A DNA stretch of 10,746 bases from Flavobacteriaceae bacterium (GTDB taxonomy: Bacteria; Bacteroidota; Bacteroidia; Flavobacteriales; Flavobacteriaceae), in the NCBI GenBank assembly GCA_947461915.1, contig CANHNG010000027.1, forward strand, positions 1 through 10,746, given 5' to 3'. The notes beneath the pieces were generated by a model. The model was not told the DNA's origin. It worked only from the letters and a program-made list of their open reading frames with translations, and searched no databases. Made by a program: the position numbers and the translations under genes. Of this stretch, positions 1 to 7,325 are shown one piece after another. Numbering within the stretch: position 1 is the first letter of the stretch; every line of letters starts with the position of its first letter.

Positions 1-1
1 A

Positions 2-1558
2 CTAAACTACCTGCCAGACTACAGTTATGCTGGTTATCATTTTGGGGAAGTGCAACTTCCGCAAAAGTCTGAGCAAATCATTAATGCTACAGATTATGGG
101 GTTATTGCAAATGACGATTTAGATGATTCAAAAGCGTTGCTAAAAGCAATTAAAACTGCAAGTTTATTGAAAGGGGACGTGGTTTTGCAATTGCCTGCTG
201 GCCGACTTATTCTGAGTGATATTTTATATATTGAACGCAGCAATTTCGTTCTTAGAGGTGCGGGTTCAGGAGAAAATGGTACTGAAATCTTTTGTCCAAG
301 ACCTATGATGTATCTAAAAGCGCCAGAATCGTTAAAGGAATTGAGAGAATATCTTACTACTTTTGACAAACGCCAAAGGGAAAAAGAAAATAACATCGAC
401 TTGCCTTTTTCTCAGTATGCTTGGTCAGGAGGTTTTATCTGGACACAAGTTCCTAATGAAAGAGTAAAATCTTACTTAGAAAAATATGACCCAAAATTAA
501 ATGTATTAGCAAAAGTTTTAACTGGTAAAAGAGGTACTAATACATTTATCGTTTCAGAAGTTGCCGATCTAAAAGTGGGAGATGTTGTCGAATTGCAGTT
601 GTTTAACAAAGAAGGCGAAAATGCAGAAATAATCAAAGCTTTATATAATAGTGCCAAGGTAAAGCCCGGTTCACACCATTGGAAATTTCCAACTTTGCCC
701 ATCGTAAGACAACAAGTGGAGATTGTAAAAATTGCCAATAATAAGGTTACCATCAAAACCCCATTATTATTGGAAATAAAACCGAATTATCAAGCGCAAT
801 TGGTTGAATGGAAACATTTGTCGGAAGTGGGTATTGAACACCTTCGATTTACTTTTCCTGACACGCCTAGAGTTGCTCATCATGTCGAGCAAGGATATAA
901 CGCCCTATTTTTAACTAGAATTTTTAACAGTTGGGTTCGTGATGTAGTGATTCACAATGCTGAAAGTGGAGTTTTAACAGAAGAAATTGCCAATGTAACT
1001 ATTCAAGATATTGTGACTGATGGGAATAATATGGCACACTATACCGTGGCCATGGGAGGGGTACACAATGTATTGGTAAAAAATCTTAAAATATACAATA
1101 AAGCGGTTCACCCTCTAAGTTTTAATACTTTTTCAACAAAAGATGTGTACCAAAACTGTGAAATTTTTGCCAATGCCAATTTAGACCAGCATGCGGGTGC
1201 CAATCATCAAAATTTATTTGATAATGTAAAAGTGCACTTTACACCAAAAGACGATAATAGTTATCCATTATTTTTGGCAGGGGGCGCTGATTATTGGAGG
1301 CCTTCGCATGGAGCCTTTACCACTTTTTGGAATATTGAAGTAGATGTTATGGGGAAATTCGATACTTCAAAACCAATAACTCTAAATGGCATGAATGATG
1401 GACCTTTTTCCAGATTAATTGGTGTGCATGGGAATCAAAATTTCAAAATAGAATATGGTCCGGATGCTTATATTGAGTCTGTAAATCAACCTATTTCTGT
1501 AGCTCCTTCGTTATATGATTATCAACTCAAGAAACGAATGCATCAGATCTTGAAGTAA
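2..1558 (+). CDS. Right-handed parallel beta-helix protein, pectate-lyase superfamily (5' end outside window)
   Basis: Probably a secreted or periplasmic polysaccharide-active or polysaccharide-binding protein. The frame is open from base 2 to the TAA at 1556-1558, giving 518 visible residues. The GTG at 50 is not the start: the codons before it read on as SYAGYHFGEVQLP, a phrase typical of the N-terminal region of this superfamily, so the true start and any signal peptide lie left of the window. Visible residues 28-50 carry the NATDYG...DDSKALLKAI pattern that opens Pectate_lyase_3-type beta-helices (DYGA.gDg..DdT.AiqkAi). The central part (about residues 270-430) shows short strand-turn repeats ending in N/D-rich rungs, as expected for a beta-helix. 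I recall similar Bacteroidota proteins with a DUF4955-like C-terminal part, but could not confirm that here. No lyase or GH28 catalytic triad is identifiable, so enzymatic activity is not established. The HTCS gene follows 104 nt later on the same strand, which suggests PUL membership. Confidence 0.8.
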   Translation, partial: LNYLPDYSYAGYHFGEVQLPQKSEQIINATDYGVIANDDLDDSKALLKAIKTASLLKGDVVLQLPAGRLILSDILYIERSNFVLRGAGSGENGTEIFCPRPMMYLKAPESLKELREYLTTFDKRQREKENNIDLPFSQYAWSGGFIWTQVPNERVKSYLEKYDPKLNVLAKVLTGKRGTNTFIVSEVADLKVGDVVELQLFNKEGENAEIIKALYNSAKVKPGSHHWKFPTLPIVRQQVEIVKIANNKVTIKTPLLLEIKPNYQAQLVEWKHLSEVGIEHLRFTFPDTPRVAHHVEQGYNALFLTRIFNSWVRDVVIHNAESGVLTEEIANVTIQDIVTDGNNMAHYTVAMGGVHNVLVKNLKIYNKAVHPLSFNTFSTKDVYQNCEIFANANLDQHAGANHQNLFDNVKVHFTPKDDNSYPLFLAGGADYWRPSHGAFTTFWNIEVDVMGKFDTSKPITLNGMNDGPFSRLIGVHGNQNFKIEYGPDAYIESVNQPISVAPSLYDYQLKKRMHQILK

Positions 1559-1589
1559 CATCAATTGTATTTTATGGGATACTCTAGCG

Positions 1590-1599
1590 AAAACGTTTT
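1590..1599. repeat. 10-bp perfect palindrome AAAACGTTTT upstream of the HTCS -7 box
   Basis: AAAACGTTTT is its own reverse complement and ends 3 nt before the -7 box TATCTTTG. A central CG flanked by A and T runs resembles half of a LacI-family operator, but symmetry does not extend beyond 10 bp (G1589 faces T1600). In an AT-rich spacer this could be chance. If functional, it would sit between the -33 and -7 regions and could control HTCS expression. Confidence 0.25.
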
Positions 1600-1602
1600 T
1601 TG

Positions 1603-1610
1603 TATCTTTG
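1603..1610 (+). promoter_or_regulatory. Bacteroidota -7 box (TATCTTTG), candidate promoter of the HTCS gene
   Basis: TATCTTTG matches the TAnnTTTG -7 consensus of Bacteroidota housekeeping sigma factors. It lies 52 nt before the HTCS ATG, in the only spacer between the beta-helix gene and the HTCS. I see no TTTG or TTG at the usual -33 distance, so the promoter may be weak or activator-dependent. Bases 1600-1620 closely resemble 5807-5830 at the second promoter, including a following CCCTAT. Confidence 0.5.
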
Positions 1611-1662
1611 AACCCTATCTAAGATAAGTTACTCTCAAATAAAACTGTGATGAAGTAATACT

Positions 1663-4600
1663 ATGAAACCTACATTTTTTTTTCTTTCCTTTTTGCTCCT
1701 GTCGTTTGGCGTTTATTCCCAAACAAATAAGTATCGCTTGAATAATTTATCGACTGTTGATGGGCTGTCACAAAGTTCCGTAATTGCAATTCATCAGGAC
1801 GCAATTGGACAAATGTGGTTTGGCACTAGGGACGGTCTTAACAGATATGATGGTAGTAGATTCACTGTTTACCGAAACAACCCAAGGGATACAACGTCTA
1901 TAAGCAATAATGATATTCTGTCTGTTGAAACCGATAAATCTGGTAATATTTGGGTAGGAACTTACAATGGACTCAACTGTTACAATCCGCTCAAAAATGC
2001 TTTTAGGCAATATTTTCATGCTTCAAAAGGGAATTCATTATGTGACAATACGGTATGGACAATAAAGGATATAAAAAATGAGATTTGGATTGGAACCTCA
2101 AGAGGATTGAGTGTTTATAATAAAACCACAAAAAAATTCACTACTCTTTTCCATTATAGCAGAAATAAATTGAGTTTACCCAATAATTTTGTTCTAAGTA
2201 TTTTAGAAACCAAAAGAGGAGAAATCTGGATTGGAACAGCCAAAGGTTTGTGCAGATTAATTGGAAGAAAAAATGGAGTGTTTTCATTTCAACACTATAA
2301 TGACCCAGAAAAAGGAGAAAGCATTTTCGTTCAAAGTATTAAAGAGGATGCCGCAGGTAATTTATGGATTGGTACTAAATCGAGTGGAATTTACAAATAC
2401 CAAGTTGCCACTAAAAAGCTACTTTCACTTTTGGCAAATGGAAAGCAAAACGGAATTGATGCCGATGTTAGGTCAATAGATATAGATCATAAAGGCGTTT
2501 TGTGGGTTGGAGCTTATAACGGAGTTAGTGTAATTCAGCCTAACGGAACGATACAGAAAGTCTATAATAATCCGGATAAAGCAACCAGCACAGGTAAAAT
2601 AAAATCTGTTTTTACGGATAAAAAAGGATCTGTTTGGATTGGGACTTATTATAATGGAATCAATATTTGGGATGTCTCGAATGTCAATTTTACAAATTTG
2701 AATCAATATTCAGGTAAAAAAGCCCTGAGTTTTGATGTCGTGAGTTCAATAGTTACTGACAAAAATAAAAATATTTATTTCGGCACAGAAGGGGGAGGGA
2801 TAACTATTCTGAACAGCAGTACCCAAACCACTAGTTATCTTTATGCCAATAACACTAGTGAATCATCTAGGAATAATATTAAATCGATGTATATCTCGGA
2901 TAATGGCATTTTATGGATTGGTACTCTTTCGGAAGGTTTAGCTGCGTATGACACAAAATCCAAAAGGTTCATCACTGATAATATTTCCCCAGATCTACGA
3001 AAACTGCTCAAGCAATCTGGTGTATATGTAATAAAAAAAGGCAGGAAGAATGATATAATTTGGTTAGGAACATTTGGTAAAGGTTTAATTCGATATGACA
3101 CTACCAATAATACGTATCAAGTTATTGGTAATGATAATTATTCAGATAATTTCTTAACTAGCGATAGGATTAGGACGCTCCTGATTGATAAAAAGGATTG
3201 TATTTGGATAGGGACCCAAAGCGGTCTCAACCAAATAAATTTAAGTGATTTTGATAATAACAATTATCATATCAACCATTTTTTCTTTGACAACAAAGTG
3301 CTTTCAGGAGACGACATACTCTCTTTGTTTCAGGATAAAAAAAATAGAATATGGATAGGTACCAAGGCTAAAGGAATGTATTTGTTTAACGGTAAAAATT
3401 TTATCAAAGTCAATATTAATTTAGGAAATTCATCAGTTACATCGATTCATTCCATTTCAGAGGATTCTAATAATAATTTGTGGCTAAGTACAAATTACGG
3501 CATAGTTAAATACAAACCTTCCCAAAATTTAGTTACTATTTATGATCAAAAAGATGGTTTGGTCAGCAATGAATTTAACGACAATGCTAATTTACAATTA
3601 AATTCACATTTATTTTATTATGGAGGACCTTTAGGTGTGACTTATTTTGACTCTAATCAAATTGCTGTAAATAGGTATTCTCCTAAAGTAATTTTGACGG
3701 ATTTTAAGGTTAAAAATGAGTCGGTAGGTATTGATGGTGAGCAGGAAATTTTAGAAAAAAGTATCAGCTACACCAAATCACTCTCTTTGAATTATGATAA
3801 TGCAAATTTCTCTATAAATTTTGCAATACCCAATTTTGTTAATTCTACAAATAATAAATATGTGTATCGATTAGTTGGATTAGATGATAATTGGACAACT
3901 ACCACAAACACTGAAGTGGCCTATACCATACAAAGACCTGGCACCTATCATTTTGAGGTTAAGGGATCAAATAATGATGGAGTTTGGAATAAAATCCCAA
4001 CTACCTTAGAAATCATTATTGAACCGGCACCTTGGAGAAGCGGTTGGGCATTTTTATTTTACTTTCTAATAGTAGGAGTAGCATTGTATGGTTTGATTTC
4101 GATTATCAGAACAAAGGAAAATCTTAAGCAAGAGTTAGAATTAGAACAGGTGGAGAGTAAAATAAACAAAGAGAATACCCTTGCCAAATTACAATTTTTT
4201 ACTAATATTTCTCATGAGTTTAGAACGCCCTTAACTCTAATTTTAGGTCCATTACAGCAGATACTTTCGGATTATAACGGGAGTAATGAAATGTACAAGA
4301 AATTATTGGTAATTGAGAATAGTGCAAATCATCTATTGAGTTTAATTAATCGACTGATGGATTTCAGGAAGTTTGAAAACAACCAATTTATTTTGGAGTC
4401 AGCTGAAGGAAATATTGTAAAATTCTTAAAAGAAATATATTTGTCCTTTACTGAATATGCAAAAGATGGGGGATATACATTTAACTTTAATACTTCCGAT
4501 GAAGAAATTTTAGTGTATTATGACAGATATAAATTGGAACGTGTTTTTTTTAATTTACTATCTAATGCTTTCAGATATACTCCAAAAGGAGGTGTAATTT

Positions 4601-5769
4601 CGGTAAATATAAAAAAGGAAGCTAGCGACATTATTATTGAAGTTGAAGATTCAGGAGTTGGAATAGCCCAAGAAAATATAGACAAGATTTTCGAACTTTT
4701 TTTCGAAATCCCTACACACAAAAATGCACAAGTTAATTATAATAAAGGTTCTGGTATTGGGCTTTCCATTGTCAAAAATATAGTTTTACTTCACAAAGGA
4801 ACTATCGATGTTAAAAATAAAAATGACAAAGGTGTTATTTTTACCGTTACCCTTCCACTAGGTAAAAAACATCTTGCCCCGGAAGAAATTATTTCAGATT
4901 TCAAAATCAGTGATGATGTGAGTCAATACATCTCTCAATTAGATATCGTAGAAACAATAGATACTGATGATGTTACTGATTTGGTTGTTCAGGAAGATAA
5001 ATATACTGTTTTGATAGTGGAGGACCATAAGGTTTTGCGTTCCTTTATGAAAAACCTCCTCAGAAAGGAATATAATGTTATTGAAGCCGAAAACGGGAAA
5101 AAAGGACTTAAAAAGGCGCTTGAACATATTCCCGATTTAATCATTAGTGATGTTGTAATGCCTGAAATGGTGGGAACGGAGCTGTGTGCAAAAATTAAAG
5201 AAAATATAAAAACCAGTCATATCCCCGTGATATTATTAACATCAAGATCTTCTTTAATTTATAAAATCGAAGGATTGGAAAATGGAGCCGATGATTATAT
5301 TAGCAAACCATTTAACTTGAAAGAGTTCAAACTGAGAATTAAAAATTTATTGGATTCTACACAAAGATTAAAAGCAAAATTTTCAAGCGATGATGCTTTT
5401 TCTCCAGAGGAACTTACCGTTTCATCGTTAGACGAACAGTTGCTTAAAAAAGCCTTTAAAGTGGTAGAAGAAAATATAGGCAATGAACAATTTGATATTC
5501 CTTTTTTCAGTTCCGAGCTTGGCGTTAGCCGTACCATGTTATTTACAAAAATAAAAGCATGGACAAATCTGACCCCAAATGATTTTGTACAAGAAATAAG
5601 GATGAAACGTGCCGCCCAGTTATTAGAACAGAATAAGTTGAACATTTCCCAAATAAGTTATAAAGTAGGGTTTAATAACCCTAAGTATTTTAGTAAATGT
5701 TTTCAAAAGAAGTTCGGCGAGACGCCTTCTCAATATGCAAATAAATTTTCCAAAGATTTATTAGGTTAG
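1663..5769 (+). CDS. Hybrid two-component system sensor/regulator (HTCS), PUL transcription activator
   Basis: One-piece sensor kinase and transcription factor of 1368 residues, the usual HTCS size. Order: signal peptide with likely cleavage after VYS (residue 19); periplasmic sensor of about 13-14 Reg_prop propeller blades marked by WxGT motifs from W52 to W607, consistent with two seven-bladed propellers; Y_Y_Y domain about 725-785; one membrane segment about 796-816; a short charged coiled linker; HisKA with phospho-acceptor H851 in ISHEFRTP; HATPase with N-box N964/N968, G1 DSGVGI (996-1001) and G2 GSGIGL (1029-1034); receiver about 1113-1230 with acidic pair E1120/D1121, phospho-acceptor D1163, T1193 and K1215; AraC-type double helix-turn-helix about 1257-1365. 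All key residues are present, so it should be active. HTCS proteins bind oligosaccharides released from the PUL's target glycan and activate the neighbouring enzyme genes. The probable target is the promoter just downstream (5784-5817). The ATG at 1663 directly precedes the signal peptide, which supports this start. The ligand cannot be read from sequence. Confidence 0.97.
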   Translation: MKPTFFFLSFLLLSFGVYSQTNKYRLNNLSTVDGLSQSSVIAIHQDAIGQMWFGTRDGLNRYDGSRFTVYRNNPRDTTSISNNDILSVETDKSGNIWVGTYNGLNCYNPLKNAFRQYFHASKGNSLCDNTVWTIKDIKNEIWIGTSRGLSVYNKTTKKFTTLFHYSRNKLSLPNNFVLSILETKRGEIWIGTAKGLCRLIGRKNGVFSFQHYNDPEKGESIFVQSIKEDAAGNLWIGTKSSGIYKYQVATKKLLSLLANGKQNGIDADVRSIDIDHKGVLWVGAYNGVSVIQPNGTIQKVYNNPDKATSTGKIKSVFTDKKGSVWIGTYYNGINIWDVSNVNFTNLNQYSGKKALSFDVVSSIVTDKNKNIYFGTEGGGITILNSSTQTTSYLYANNTSESSRNNIKSMYISDNGILWIGTLSEGLAAYDTKSKRFITDNISPDLRKLLKQSGVYVIKKGRKNDIIWLGTFGKGLIRYDTTNNTYQVIGNDNYSDNFLTSDRIRTLLIDKKDCIWIGTQSGLNQINLSDFDNNNYHINHFFFDNKVLSGDDILSLFQDKKNRIWIGTKAKGMYLFNGKNFIKVNINLGNSSVTSIHSISEDSNNNLWLSTNYGIVKYKPSQNLVTIYDQKDGLVSNEFNDNANLQLNSHLFYYGGPLGVTYFDSNQIAVNRYSPKVILTDFKVKNESVGIDGEQEILEKSISYTKSLSLNYDNANFSINFAIPNFVNSTNNKYVYRLVGLDDNWTTTTNTEVAYTIQRPGTYHFEVKGSNNDGVWNKIPTTLEIIIEPAPWRSGWAFLFYFLIVGVALYGLISIIRTKENLKQELELEQVESKINKENTLAKLQFFTNISHEFRTPLTLILGPLQQILSDYNGSNEMYKKLLVIENSANHLLSLINRLMDFRKFENNQFILESAEGNIVKFLKEIYLSFTEYAKDGGYTFNFNTSDEEILVYYDRYKLERVFFNLLSNAFRYTPKGGVISVNIKKEASDIIIEVEDSGVGIAQENIDKIFELFFEIPTHKNAQVNYNKGSGIGLSIVKNIVLLHKGTIDVKNKNDKGVIFTVTLPLGKKHLAPEEIISDFKISDDVSQYISQLDIVETIDTDDVTDLVVQEDKYTVLIVEDHKVLRSFMKNLLRKEYNVIEAENGKKGLKKALEHIPDLIISDVVMPEMVGTELCAKIKENIKTSHIPVILLTSRSSLIYKIEGLENGADDYISKPFNLKEFKLRIKNLLDSTQRLKAKFSSDDAFSPEELTVSSLDEQLLKKAFKVVEENIGNEQFDIPFFSSELGVSRTMLFTKIKAWTNLTPNDFVQEIRMKRAAQLLEQNKLNISQISYKVGFNNPKYFSKCFQKKFGETPSQYANKFSKDLLG

Positions 5770-5783
5770 ATAAAAATAATCGT

Positions 5784-5817
5784 TTTGGATTTAAAACAGG
5801 TAAGTATTGTATTTTTG
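5784..5817 (+). promoter_or_regulatory. Candidate promoter of the enzyme operon: -33 TTTG (5784-5787) and -7 TATTTTTG (5810-5817)
   Basis: TATTTTTG fits TAnnTTTG exactly, and a TTTG lies 22 nt upstream, within the loose -33 to -7 spacing used by Bacteroidota. It is 14 nt after the HTCS stop and 51 nt before the first microprotein ATG. No comparable box is visible between the second microprotein and GH88, so this is the best candidate for driving both microproteins and GH88-GH2. The -33 box sits in a weak GTTTT/AAAAC inverted repeat (5782-5786 and 5793-5797), a possible but unproven HTCS contact site. Confidence 0.55.
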
Positions 5818-5868
5818 AATACCCTATTTTGAATTTTTGTACCATAATTCATTTTTAAATTTGTCAAC

Positions 5869-5961
5869 ATGAAAAAGAGCAAATTGATATATGGTATTCT
5901 CCAGATTCTCCTTGTGTTTGTAATACTCACGTTGACTCTTTTTGTAATATATTTAAATTAG
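5869..5961 (+). CDS. Single-span membrane microprotein 1 (30 aa)
   Basis: Unrecognised small protein: ATG at 5869, 30 codons, TAG at 5959. It begins MKKSKLIYG, continues with a hydrophobic run of about 19 residues (ILQILLVFVILTLTLFVIY), and ends L-N. The three N-terminal lysines predict the N-terminus inside and the C-terminus in the periplasm (positive-inside rule). It is too hydrophobic at its end, and lacks any cleavage site, to be a signal-peptide fragment. The case for a real gene is the next frame, 13 nt downstream: it has exactly the same length, the same architecture and 12 of 30 identical residues, mostly with different codons. It lies behind a good promoter and ahead of GH88, so it is probably the first gene of the enzyme operon. 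No Shine-Dalgarno is apparent, as is normal in this phylum. Function unknown; a membrane accessory of the PUL, a leader peptide or a small hydrophobic toxin are all possible. Confidence 0.65.
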   Translation: MKKSKLIYGILQILLVFVILTLTLFVIYLN

Positions 5962-5974
5962 AATAAAATCTATT

Positions 5975-6067
5975 ATGAAGCTTTTAAAATTTAAAAATAT
6001 CGTTCTTCAAGTTTACCTAGTGTTGTTATTGATGACTATAAGTTTGCTTGTTTTGTACTTTAATTAA
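5975..6067 (+). CDS. Single-span membrane microprotein 2 (30 aa), paralogue of microprotein 1
   Basis: Unrecognised small protein: ATG at 5975, 30 codons, TAA at 6065. The basic start MKLLKFKN is followed by a hydrophobic run (IVLQVYLVLLLMTISLLVLY) and a terminal F-N. Aligned without gaps to the preceding microprotein it shares M1, K2, K5, L11, Q12, L15, V16, T21, L24, V26, Y28 and N30. Of the 11 shared residues after Met, eight (K2, L11, Q12, L15, T21, L24, V26, Y28) use different synonymous codons in the two genes. That points to selection on the peptide rather than a recent DNA duplication. The conserved L-Q at the start of the span, mid-span T and C-terminal Y-x-N look like family hallmarks. 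The stop codon lies inside a 15-bp palindrome, and GH88 starts 68 nt downstream. Function unknown. Confidence 0.65.
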   Translation: MKLLKFKNIVLQVYLVLLLMTISLLVLYFN

Positions 6068-6077
6068 GTTACTTAAT
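6063..6077. repeat. 15-bp palindrome ATTAAGT-T-ACTTAAT over the microprotein 2 stop codon
   Basis: Perfect 7-bp arms (6063-6069 and 6071-6077) around a single central T. With a 1-nt centre it cannot form a useful RNA hairpin, so if functional it is more likely a binding site for a dimeric protein. The rest of the microprotein-GH88 spacer (6078-6135) is AT-rich, with no -7 box and no terminator that I can see. A related half, TTAATTACTTA, follows near 6095. Confidence 0.35.
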
Positions 6078-6135
6078 AAAAAATAGTTTCTTTAATTACT
6101 TACTCCATAAATTACCTGCCTTTTAAAAAAACAAT

Positions 6136-7320
6136 ATGATCCGATTTAAATATTTAACTACTTTGCTTATTATGGCTTTTCTTTTCGGAGCTTGCAAGTC
6201 ACTGAATCATTCTAAAGCACAAACCAATCAATCAAATGTGACTAATCTTCTCGAAAAGCGATACCAAACTCTTCTCGAATATCCAATAGATTCTGTTAGT
6301 TTTCCTCGAAGTATGGACCTGAAAACGGGGGTTATTAAAAAAGTACCCTCTAAAGACTGGACTAGTGGTTTTTTTGTTGGAAATCTTTGGCAATTGTATA
6401 CACTTACTGGTGATAAAAGATATAAGGAAAGAGCAGCCCTTTGGAATACTTATATAGAAAAAGAAAAATTCAATAACAAAACCCATGATATGGGATTTAA
6501 AGTTTTTTGCAGTTTCGGAAAAGGACTAGAAGTTGAAGAGAACAAAAAATACAAAGAAATTATAGTTAAAAGTGCGCAAACACTTTGCACCCGATTCAAT
6601 AAAACAGTTGGTTCTATTCGCTCTTGGGATTTTAATAAAGACATTTGGGAGTTTCCGGTCATTATGGACAACATGATGAATCTGGAATTGCTTTTCGAAG
6701 CATCGAAAATATCAGGGGACAACAAATATAAAAACATTGCTATTCAGCATGCCAATACAACCTTAAAAAATCATTTTAGAAAAGACGACAGTTGTTACCA
6801 TGTTCTGGTATATGATACCATTGCCGGAAGAGTGAAAAATAAAATAACCTATCAAGGATTTAACGATGATTCTTCATGGGCTAGGGGGCAGTCATGGGCG
6901 GTATATGGTTTTACCATGTCTTACCGCTACACTCATGACAAAGCCTATTTGAATCGTGCCGAAGCCACTGCCCAGTTCTTTATCAACCATAAAAATATGC
7001 CTGAAGACGGAATTCCTTATTGGGATTTTAATGATACTAGTATCCCTAACGCTCCTAGAGATGTTTCGGCCGCTACAGTTATGGCTTCCGCACTTATTGA
7101 ATTGTATACCATCACAAAAAATGAAGCCTATTTGAACTATTCAAATAAAGTAATCAATACCTTAAGTTCAGAAAAGTACATTTTAGGCGAATCAGTAAAT
7201 GGTCCTTTTATATTTGACCACAGCACTGGGAATTGGCCAAAGAAAGACGAAATGGATCAGCCTATTATTTACGCGGATTACTATTTTTTAGAAACCTTAT
7301 TAAGAAAAAAATCACTTTAA
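6136..7320 (+). CDS. GH88 unsaturated glucuronyl hydrolase, lipoprotein
   Basis: Hydrolyses the 4,5-unsaturated uronic acid left at the non-reducing end of oligosaccharides after polysaccharide-lyase cleavage, by hydrating the vinyl ether group. The protein has 394 residues, normal for GH88. An N-terminal lipoprotein signal with lipobox FGAC (C20) suggests membrane anchoring. The (alpha/alpha)6-barrel motifs are present: D118 in HDMGF and D178 in VIMDNMMN. They sit 60 residues apart and match the two catalytic aspartates known in the Bacillus enzyme (D88 and D149, 61 apart). Also present are WARGQSWAVYGF (248-259), DGIPYWDFND, and RDVSAATVMASALIEL near the C-terminus. These patterns fit GH88 better than GH105. 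GH2 starts 5 nt after its stop, indicating co-transcription and probably sequential action on the same oligosaccharide. The ATG at 6136 directly precedes the signal peptide and is the sensible start. Exact sugar preference is not predictable. Confidence 0.95.
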   Translation: MIRFKYLTTLLIMAFLFGACKSLNHSKAQTNQSNVTNLLEKRYQTLLEYPIDSVSFPRSMDLKTGVIKKVPSKDWTSGFFVGNLWQLYTLTGDKRYKERAALWNTYIEKEKFNNKTHDMGFKVFCSFGKGLEVEENKKYKEIIVKSAQTLCTRFNKTVGSIRSWDFNKDIWEFPVIMDNMMNLELLFEASKISGDNKYKNIAIQHANTTLKNHFRKDDSCYHVLVYDTIAGRVKNKITYQGFNDDSSWARGQSWAVYGFTMSYRYTHDKAYLNRAEATAQFFINHKNMPEDGIPYWDFNDTSIPNAPRDVSAATVMASALIELYTITKNEAYLNYSNKVINTLSSEKYILGESVNGPFIFDHSTGNWPKKDEMDQPIIYADYYFLETLLRKKSL

Positions 7321-7325
7321 TTTTC

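Noticed and set aside
50..52. GTG as the start codon of the beta-helix gene
   Set aside because: The frame is open to base 2, and the upstream codons (SYAGYHFGE) continue a conserved family phrase. No signal peptide follows the GTG, so the gene begins outside the window.
1811..3500. Repeated WxGT-encoding units as a DNA repeat array
   Set aside because: The repetition is at protein level (propeller blades of the HTCS sensor) with diverged nucleotide sequence, so it is domain architecture and not a DNA repeat.
7233..7325. Extended N-terminus of GH2 overlapping the end of GH88
   Set aside because: This stretch is GH88 coding sequence read in another frame, and the extension would bury the clear Sec signal peptide that starts at the ATG at 7326.
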